This document shows, one piece after another, positions 1 through 4,576 of a DNA stretch of 5,628 bases (position 1 is the first letter of the stretch; every line of letters begins with the position of its first letter). Both the position numbers and the translations under genes were made by a program. This stretch comes from an uncultured Collinsella sp. (lineage in GTDB: Bacteria > Actinomycetota > Coriobacteriia > Coriobacteriales > Coriobacteriaceae), in assembly GCA_902476475.1 (NCBI GenBank), contig CABSDO010000108.1, positions 1-5,628 of the forward strand, written 5' to 3'. Below the pieces are notes generated by a model, which saw nothing but the letters and a program-made list of their open reading frames with translations, searched no databases and was not told the origin of the DNA.

Positions 1-139
1 GCGCGGCGGCGCGGGCGACATCCTCGGCGGCGACACCGCTCGCGGACAGCGAGGCGGCAGTGCGGTCGGACGTGGCAACGAAGCTCTTGTGCTCCACACC
101 TTCAAGAATCTGCTCGTCGGTCATGGTCTCGTCGGCCAT
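1..139 (-). CDS. rsfS: Probable ribosome silencing factor RsfS, N-terminal fragment (cut by window edge)
   Basis: Only the first 46 codons are present; the gene runs off the left edge. RsfS (Iojap/YbeB/DUF143 family) binds ribosomal protein L14 on the 50S subunit and blocks subunit joining when growth slows. The visible part begins MADETMTDEQILEG and ends SGVAAEDVARAAA, which would lead into the family's first helix; the diagnostic core with the conserved Asp and Lys residues lies outside the window. The stretch before the predicted family core is about 35 residues, longer than in RsfS proteins that start almost at the domain. The ATG at 139 is supported by AGAGGT at 145-150 on the minus strand, 5 nt upstream; a second in-frame ATG at 124 has no comparable site. 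It follows yqeK by 28 nt, and the order obgE-nadD-yqeK-rsfS is widely conserved. The identity rests mainly on this gene order, because the domain itself is not visible. Confidence 0.6.
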   Translation of the reverse strand, partial: MADETMTDEQILEGVEHKSFVATSDRTAASLSASGVAAEDVARAAA

Positions 140-167
140 GGAATACCTCTTTCTAGACGCACCCGAG

Positions 168-776
168 CTAGCGCAGCTGGGCGTAATGGTTGTAAATCGT
201 AATAGCCGTGGGATAAAGATAACGCCCGGACTGGATCACATAGACCAGACCCTGCGCAAAACAGGAGAAGAACAACTCGTCGAGCGAGGACTTCCCCACC
301 ATCTTGCGCAGCGCATGGGCATAGTCACCGTGACGGTTGGGCTCGATGGCATCGGCCACAAAGACCACCATATCGAGCGGCGTCATGTCGCAAGCACCCA
401 CAGTGTGACGGTCGACAGCCTGAAAGACCGCCGACGACAGCTCGGGAAAGAGCTGCGGAAGCTCATAGGCGGCAACCGGGCCATGCAAAAGCGGCGTCGC
501 GGCAGACGGAGAGCCGGCAATCTTAATGCCGTAATGCAGAGCGCGCGTGACCAGCTCGTCGTCGGAGAGCACCTTGTCCCAGTCATGGATCAGGCCGGCG
601 GCAGCGGCATCAAAGCGGTCAACGCCGTAGACCTCGGCCAGATGAAGTGCGGTCTCGGCAACACCCAGCGAATGCACATAGCGCTTGCGCTTATCCTTCA
701 TGCGAACATCGAGCAGCTCTTGAATGCGCTTGAGCAGCGCGCGCTCATCACCCTCAAACTGATCCTCTACCGACAA
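168..776 (-). CDS. yqeK: YqeK-type HD-domain hydrolase (probable Ap4A hydrolase)
   Basis: 202 aa, cytoplasmic, no signal peptide or membrane segment. The family is a metal-dependent HD hydrolase; characterised YqeK proteins split diadenosine tetraphosphate symmetrically to ADP. Visible metal-site motifs in order: the first His in RYVHSLGV (H35), the HD pair in GLIHDWDK (H64-D65), LLHGP (H98), DRHTVG (H124) and ADAIEPNR (D142). These match the YqeK pattern, with HDWDK in place of the more usual HDYAK. The start is read as TTG at 776: an in-frame stop (the nadD TGA) closes off anything further upstream, and GGGGG at 783-787 sits 6 nt before it. The only in-frame ATG is residue 26, close to the HD domain and without a ribosome binding site. 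About 30 residues precede the first motif, somewhat more than in short YqeK proteins. The gene sits 12 nt after nadD, the usual pairing, and is probably cotranscribed with it. Confidence 0.9.
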   Translation of the reverse strand: MSVEDQFEGDERALLKRIQELLDVRMKDKRKRYVHSLGVAETALHLAEVYGVDRFDAAAAGLIHDWDKVLSDDELVTRALHYGIKIAGSPSAATPLLHGPVAAYELPQLFPELSSAVFQAVDRHTVGACDMTPLDMVVFVADAIEPNRHGDYAHALRKMVGKSSLDELFFSCFAQGLVYVIQSGRYLYPTAITIYNHYAQLR

Positions 777-791
777 CGTAGACCCCCATCA
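777..791 (-). promoter_or_regulatory. nadD-yqeK junction: ribosome binding site that decides a TTG start
   Basis: The 12-nt gap carries a G-run (GGGGG, 783-787) spaced 6 nt from the TTG at 776. The nadD stop overlaps an ATG (TGATG, 787-791), but that ATG is out of frame with yqeK and opens an 11-codon reading frame that closes at 754. Because of the in-frame nadD stop, the TTG is the first usable start for yqeK. The assignment is from spacing and frame only. Confidence 0.5.
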
Positions 792-1466
792 CTCAAAATC
801 TTCTTGGCCCAAATCGGCATATAGCCTGCGTTTGCGAATGTAGCCGAGCACGGACTCGCTCGTAAGATAGCGCACGCTCATGCCGCGGGCAACTCGCTTA
901 CGAATGTTCGTCGAGCTGATCGCCAGCGCCGGAATCTGAATATAGCGCACGTCGAACGGCAGTCCCGATTCCTTAATCCGCGCCCGGGCCGTATCGATGT
1001 CAAAGCCGGGACGCGTCGCAGCGATAAAGGTTGCCAGTTCGGCAATCTCATCTGCATTGTGCCAGGTCACAATATCGATGATCGCATCGGCACCCGTAAT
1101 AAAGTAAAGCTTCACCTGTGGCGGGTAAAACTCGCGAAGGGCACGCAGCGTATCGGCTGTGTAGGTGACACCGGCACGATCGATCTCGAACCGGCTCGCC
1201 AAAAAAGCCGGGTTCGCGGCGGTGGCGAGGACCGTCATGGCATAACGGTCCTCGGCAGGCGTCACCGGCTTGTCAAGCTTAAAGGCAGGAGAACCCGCCG
1301 GCATAAAGAGCACAGCGTCCAAGTCGAGCGACTCGCGCGCCTGCTCGGCGGTCACAAGGTGCCCGTAATGGATGGGATCAAAGGTGCCACCCATAATGCC
1401 GAGCCTAAACTCCTGCCCGTCCTCTAGAGGAAGCTCGGGCAGACCGATTCCACCGCGCAGCGACAT
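789..1466 (-). CDS. nadD: Nicotinate-nucleotide adenylyltransferase NadD
   Basis: 225 aa. NadD transfers AMP from ATP to nicotinate mononucleotide, making nicotinate adenine dinucleotide, the penultimate step of NAD synthesis in the cytoplasm. The nucleotidyltransferase fold is clear: the ATP-binding GGTFDPIHYGH at residues 26-36 with its H33/H36 pair (HxGH), TYTADTL at 101-107, FITGADA near 122-128, and the C-terminal ISSTNIR signature at 183-189. Roughly 20 residues (MSLRGGIGLPELPLEDGQEF) precede the first strand, where most family members begin almost at the motif. The ATG at 1466 is the only ATG before the motif apart from M25 inside it, and GGAGGG at 1477-1482 lies 10 nt upstream, so the extension is probably real. 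It starts 3 nt after the obgE stop, with its ribosome binding site inside the end of obgE, which suggests translational coupling. Confidence 0.95.
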   Translation of the reverse strand: MSLRGGIGLPELPLEDGQEFRLGIMGGTFDPIHYGHLVTAEQARESLDLDAVLFMPAGSPAFKLDKPVTPAEDRYAMTVLATAANPAFLASRFEIDRAGVTYTADTLRALREFYPPQVKLYFITGADAIIDIVTWHNADEIAELATFIAATRPGFDIDTARARIKESGLPFDVRYIQIPALAISSTNIRKRVARGMSVRYLTSESVLGYIRKRRLYADLGQEDFE

Positions 1467-1469
1467 GGC

Positions 1470-2945
1470 TTACTCGCCCTCCGGTGTCTCGGTATCGCCC
1501 GCGGCATCCGCTGCATCCGTCGCATCGACAACCTCGACGCCCTCATCCGCAGCATCGGCCACGTCAATGGCTTCAACGGCAACGTCCTCGCCAGCATCCT
1601 CGAGCTCCTCGTACTCCGAGAAGTCCTCGGCGCCCTCAAAGTCAAAGGCGCGCTGGCAAATGCGGACCTCGTCGCCCGCACGGCAACCGGCCTTCTCGAG
1701 CGCATCGTCAACACCCATACGCGCAAACTTATGCTGCAGGTAAATGACGGCTTCCTCATTTTCCCAGTCGGTCTGAATGACCATGCGCTCGATGGCACGA
1801 CCGACCACGCGGAAGGCACCGGGCTCTTCCTGGACAATGCGGAAACGCTTCTCGCGCTGCAGGCGGCGGCGCTCCCACTCATCGTCGCGCAGATCGACCG
1901 GCTCATCAGAGACCGCCAGCTCGGCGCGCAGCTTAGCCACCTGCTCACCCACGGCAAGCATCAGTGTGTTGAGGCCGGCGCCCGTCACAGCAGACACGGC
2001 AAAGAACATATGTCCATCGTCGAGCGCTGCGCGCTTGAGGTCGGCAATCTTGTCGGCCGTGCCCGGCGCGTCGCACTTGTTGGCAACGACGATCTGCGGA
2101 CGCTCCGAAAGCTCGGCACCATACTGCTCGAGCTCGCGGTTGATGATGCGATAGTCCTCAACCGGATCGCGATCCTCAAAACCACCCGTCATGTCGACGA
2201 CATGCATGATTAGGGCCGTACGCTCAATGTGGCGCAGGAACTGGTGACCCAGGCCCTTGCCCTCGCTCGCGCCCTCGATGAGACCGGGGACGTCGGCAAC
2301 GACGTAAGAATATTCGCCGGCACGCACCATGCCGAGGTTCGGCACGAGCGTGGTAAACGGGTAGTCGGCAATCTTGGGACGGGCGGCGCTCATGCGCGCG
2401 ATGAGCGAGGACTTACCAACCGAGGGGAAGCCCACGAGCGCGGCATCGGCCATGAGCTTCATCTCGAGCTCAATCCAATGCTCTTCGGCCGGCTCGCCCA
2501 GCTGGGCGAAGGCGGGCGCGCGGCGTACCGACGTCACAAAGTGCGTATTGCCCAGACCGCCGGCACCACCGGGCGCCACGACGACGCGCTCGCCGTCGTG
2601 TACCAGGTCGGCAATCTCGAACATCGGGGTCTGTGTCTCGGGGTCGAGCTCGCGCACTACGGTGCCCATGGGAACCTTAAGGATCAGGTCCTCGCCGCTC
2701 TTGCCGTTACGGCGGGCGCCCTGACCGTGCGTGCCGCGCTCGGCACGGAAATGATGCTTAAAGCGGTAATCGATCAGCGAGGACAGCTGAGCATCGGCCT
2801 GGATGACGACATTGCCGCCACGACCGCCGTCGCCGCCATCGGGGCCGCCCTTGGGGACAAATGCCTCGCGCCTAAACGACATGCATCCGGCTCCGCCGTC
2901 GCCGCCGCACACGTTAATGCGGCTGATATCGGTGAACTGTGACAA
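1470..2945 (-). CDS. obgE: Obg family GTPase ObgE/CgtA
   Basis: 491 aa. Obg proteins are essential GTPases that bind the 50S subunit, act in its late assembly and link ribosome supply to growth and the stringent response. Three domains are visible. The glycine-rich OBG fold covers about residues 1-160, with the repeats CGGDGGAGC, KGGPDGGDGGRGG and APGGAGGLGN. The G domain covers about 165-340: G1 GFPSVGKSS (172-180), G2 around PFTTLVPNLG (196-205), G3 DVPGLIEGA (218-226), G4 NKCD (289-292), G5 SAV (318-320). The Obg C-terminal (OCT) domain covers about 365-437. A tail of about 54 residues rich in Asp, Glu, Ala and Val follows (438-491) and is not part of the conserved fold. The start is a TTG at 2945, set by a consensus AGGAGG 8 nt upstream and a protein that then begins at the normal position (SQFTDISRINVCGGDGG). 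A terminator lies just upstream; nadD follows after 3 nt. Confidence 0.98.
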   Translation of the reverse strand: MSQFTDISRINVCGGDGGAGCMSFRREAFVPKGGPDGGDGGRGGNVVIQADAQLSSLIDYRFKHHFRAERGTHGQGARRNGKSGEDLILKVPMGTVVRELDPETQTPMFEIADLVHDGERVVVAPGGAGGLGNTHFVTSVRRAPAFAQLGEPAEEHWIELEMKLMADAALVGFPSVGKSSLIARMSAARPKIADYPFTTLVPNLGMVRAGEYSYVVADVPGLIEGASEGKGLGHQFLRHIERTALIMHVVDMTGGFEDRDPVEDYRIINRELEQYGAELSERPQIVVANKCDAPGTADKIADLKRAALDDGHMFFAVSAVTGAGLNTLMLAVGEQVAKLRAELAVSDEPVDLRDDEWERRRLQREKRFRIVQEEPGAFRVVGRAIERMVIQTDWENEEAVIYLQHKFARMGVDDALEKAGCRAGDEVRICQRAFDFEGAEDFSEYEELEDAGEDVAVEAIDVADAADEGVEVVDATDAADAAGDTETPEGE

Positions 2946-2953
2946 CAGAATCG

Positions 2954-2959
2954 CCTCCT
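2954..2959 (-). promoter_or_regulatory. Consensus ribosome binding site of obgE (TTG start)
   Basis: AGGAGG on the minus strand, 8 nt before the TTG at 2945. It fixes the obgE start at a non-ATG codon. It begins only 2 nt after the T-run of the upstream terminator (2962-2968), and AGGAG here is complementary to CTCCT at 2970-2974, the end of the terminator's 3' arm, so the site could be masked in readthrough RNA. Confidence 0.8.
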
Positions 2960-2960
2960 A

Positions 2961-3004
2961 CAAAAAAAGAGGAGACCCTTGAATCCTAAAACTCAAGTGC
3001 CTCC
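2961..3004 (-). terminator. Intrinsic terminator after rpmA
   Basis: On the minus strand GGAGGCACTTGA (3004-2993) pairs with TCAAGGGTCTCC (2982-2971): 12 positions with one G-U pair and one A/G mismatch, around a 10-nt loop, followed by TCTTTTTTTG (2970-2961). It lies 26 nt after the rpmA stop and has the standard Rho-independent form. It should end most rplU-rpmA transcripts, yet obgE starts only 15 nt beyond it on the same strand, so partial readthrough or an unseen promoter must supply obgE. Confidence 0.85.
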
Positions 3005-3014
3005 CACATATGTG
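3005..3014 (-). repeat. 10-bp perfect palindrome next to the terminator
   Basis: CACATATGTG is a perfect inverted repeat with no spacer, directly before the terminator stem on the minus strand, in the rpmA-obgE gap. It could be a protein site or a base extension of the terminator fold, but a 10-bp palindrome may also be chance. No function is claimed. Confidence 0.3.
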
Positions 3015-3030
3015 CTCTATGAAGGGTGAA

Positions 3031-3288
3031 TTACGCGTTCGCGAGCGGGCGTACGCTGACCCTGTGCTTGATACCCTTGTGGAACTCAACGGTACCGTCG
3101 ACCAGCGCGAACAGCGTGTCGTCCTTGCCACGGCCAACGTTCTCACCCGGGTGGATGTGCGTGCCGTGCTGACGGACGAGAATCGTGCCCGTGGTTACCG
3201 TCTGGCCGGCATAGCGCTTCGTGCCAAGGCGCTGACCGCGGGAGTCACGGCCATTACGGGAGGAACCGAGTCCTTTTTTGTGTGCCAT
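3031..3288 (-). CDS. rpmA: 50S ribosomal protein L27
   Basis: 85 aa, the usual length. L27 sits at the 50S peptidyl transferase centre, where its flexible N-terminus contacts tRNA ends. The sequence begins MAHKKGLGSSRNGRDSRG and continues with the conserved QRLGTKRYAGQ, GTILVRQHGT, HPGENVGRGKDDTLFAL and VEFHKG blocks. The mature-type N-terminus starts straight at the AHKKG block, so there is no cleavable leader of the kind removed by the Prp protease in Firmicutes, which agrees with the absence of a prp/ysxB gene between rplU and rpmA. The ATG at 3288 has a modest site, AGGT at 3296-3299, 7 nt upstream. The gene lies 33 nt after rplU, shares its promoter, and is followed by a terminator. Confidence 0.98.
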   Translation of the reverse strand: MAHKKGLGSSRNGRDSRGQRLGTKRYAGQTVTTGTILVRQHGTHIHPGENVGRGKDDTLFALVDGTVEFHKGIKHRVSVRPLANA

Positions 3289-3321
3289 TGTGTATACCTA
3301 CTCTTTCGTTACGAGTGTAAT

Positions 3322-3696
3322 CTACTCGGCGACGGGAGCCTCGGCAACAGCCTCGGCCTCTGCCTTGACAGCCTTCTTGGCGCGGGACGTAGCCTGGACC
3401 TTCACGATCTTCAGCTTGGTCAGCTGCTGACGGTGACCCTTCAGACGACGATAGCGCTTACGCTTGTGGAACTTGAAGACCAGCTGCTTCTCGCCCTTGA
3501 ACTGCTCAACGATCTGAGCGGTAACCTTGGCCTTGGCCAGCTTGTCGGGATCGGTGACGATCTTTTTACCATCGTTGAGGAAGATAACCGGCAGGGTGAT
3601 CTTGTCGCCCTCATTGCCCTCGATCTTCTCGACGGTGATGACATCGTCGGTGGCGACCTTGTACTGCTTGCCGCCCGTGTTAACGATTGCGTACAT
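3322..3696 (-). CDS. rplU: 50S ribosomal protein L21
   Basis: 124 aa. L21 binds 23S rRNA in the 50S subunit. The start MYAIVNTGGKQYKV and the basic FKFHKRKRYRRLKGHRQ block (about residues 76-92) are diagnostic. The last 18 or so residues form an Ala/Glu/Lys/Val tail (KKAVKAEAEAVAEAPVAE) beyond the roughly 103-residue core of short L21 proteins; such tails vary between lineages. The start is set at the ATG at 3696 because the family begins MYAIV and AAGGG lies at 3706-3710, 9 nt upstream. An in-frame ATG at 3717 would add seven residues (MHEGQVN) but would turn that ribosome binding site into coding sequence. It is the first gene of the rplU-rpmA unit; the 5' leader from the predicted promoter is only about 35 nt, too short for a large structured leader. 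Confidence 0.97.
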   Translation of the reverse strand: MYAIVNTGGKQYKVATDDVITVEKIEGNEGDKITLPVIFLNDGKKIVTDPDKLAKAKVTAQIVEQFKGEKQLVFKFHKRKRYRRLKGHRQQLTKLKIVKVQATSRAKKAVKAEAEAVAEAPVAE

Positions 3697-3738
3697 GTTT
3701 ACTTGCCCTTCATGCATCAGTTAGTGCAACAGCCGAAT

Positions 3739-3767
3739 ATAGTAGCAGGCGAAAATACCCCCGTCAA
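3739..3767 (-). promoter_or_regulatory. Sigma70-type promoter of rplU-rpmA
   Basis: On the minus strand, -35 TTGACG (3767-3762), a 17-nt spacer, then -10 TACTAT (3744-3739), which is preceded by TGC and so forms an extended -10. The -35 matches TTGACA at five of six positions and the -10 matches TATAAT at four of six. Transcription would begin near 3731-3733, about 35 nt before the rplU ATG. The -35 overlaps the TGA stop of the upstream gene (3764-3766), so the promoter fits exactly in the 67-nt gap. This matches the expected separate, strong expression of ribosomal protein genes. Confidence 0.75.
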
Positions 3768-4576
3768 CGAGTATGTGGAGCAAATCCACAAGTTCGCACA
3801 GGTATGGGGCTGACGAGTCGGCCCTCGTCGTCCTCGCATGCTTGATTCTGACGCTCGACATCGTAGGAGCAGATGGTCACGAGGTCTTGCATACCGGTGG
3901 AAACAATAGGTGCATCCACGCCCGGGGTCAAGCCCTGCAACAAAACATCAGCAGCGGAAAGCAAAATTTCCGGACGCATGGAGCCCTCGTTGTCGGCATG
4001 GGTGTCGAGCATGAGCACTAAATGGTCTGGGCGCTCCCCCGCCGTGAGCTCATAGCCCACGAGCGTGTGATCCAAATCCAAGCGCTTGCTCTTTTTGCCG
4101 CGCGCGTAGTCGATGCCGTGGCCCGCGCGCAGCGTGTCGATCGCACGACGCACCTCGTCGGCGCTTACGGGCGCCTCGGGATCCAAGTGCAGGTCGATGC
4201 GATACGACAGGCGCGTGAGCTGCGCCGTCAACGCCGGCGTGCGCACGTCGATGTACGCCGCCTCGATGGGCGCCAGATCGGCCGGAGACGCCGCAGCCAG
4301 GCGCCCAAACGCCTCGTCGAGCGCCACGAACTCGGTCATAAACAGGTCATACCACTCGCAGGTCGACGACGTACCCACCGGCAGCGCCGAAGAGAAGCCC
4401 ACGCGCATGTGCGGAGAGAAGCCCTGCGTGACGGCATAGGGAAGTCCCGCACGGCGCACGATGCGCTCAATGGTATGGATTACTTCGAGATGGCCCAGGT
4501 ACTTAAGGCGATCGCGCTTGCCATAACGAACACGAAGCCTAAAGAGCGAGGGGTTGTCGGTCAGGCGCTCACTCAT
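3764..4576 (-). CDS. TIGR03936/DUF2344-type radical SAM-linked protein
   Basis: 270 aa, cytoplasmic, molecular function unknown. The N-terminal third carries the family pattern: FRLRVRYGKRDRLKYLGHLE (about residues 12-31), IERIVRRAGLPYAVTQGFSPH (about 36-56), then GFSSALPVGTSS (60-71). The family is known as the constant companion of TIGR03960-type radical SAM proteins, either as a separate gene or fused to them, which is the arrangement here: its ATG overlaps the stop of the radical SAM gene by 4 nt (ATGA, 4573-4576), so the two are probably made together. The C-terminal half is less conserved and holds no catalytic motif I recognise; it ends with a Cys-containing tail (SPIPVRTCGFAPHTR) that I cannot interpret. 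The ATG is supported by the overlap rather than by a strong ribosome binding site. A role in RNA or ribosome modification is sometimes suspected from its neighbours, but nothing in the sequence proves it. Confidence 0.85.
   Translation of the reverse strand: MSERLTDNPSLFRLRVRYGKRDRLKYLGHLEVIHTIERIVRRAGLPYAVTQGFSPHMRVGFSSALPVGTSSTCEWYDLFMTEFVALDEAFGRLAAASPADLAPIEAAYIDVRTPALTAQLTRLSYRIDLHLDPEAPVSADEVRRAIDTLRAGHGIDYARGKKSKRLDLDHTLVGYELTAGERPDHLVLMLDTHADNEGSMRPEILLSAADVLLQGLTPGVDAPIVSTGMQDLVTICSYDVERQNQACEDDEGRLVSPIPVRTCGFAPHTR

Noticed and set aside
699..701. ATG at yqeK residue 26 as the real start
   Set aside because: No ribosome binding site precedes it, and it would leave only a few residues before the first HD-domain motif.
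60..824. Long plus-strand open frame opposite yqeK and rsfS
   Set aside because: It lies antisense to well-identified genes, has no recognisable family and no ribosome binding site I can support; GC-rich coding regions often leave the opposite strand open.
2229..2942. Plus-strand open frame of 237 codons opposite obgE
   Set aside because: It mirrors the codons of the obgE OBG and G domains and shows no domain of its own.
3015..3130. Separate promoter for obgE inside the end of rpmA
   Set aside because: TTGAGT and TATGTG-like matches occur but never at a workable spacing; no pair is better than chance.
3697..3717. Seven-residue longer rplU starting at the ATG at 3717
   Set aside because: L21 proteins begin at MYAIV, and the likely ribosome binding site (3706-3710) would fall inside the longer coding sequence.
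3697..3738. Structured L21 leader or riboswitch upstream of rplU
   Set aside because: The leader from the predicted start site is only about 35 nt and forms no stem beyond a 4-bp TGCA match.
3010..3813. Plus-strand open frame of 267 codons opposite rpmA and rplU
   Set aside because: It spans two ribosomal protein genes, their promoter and their gap, with a composition explained by the reverse of those genes.
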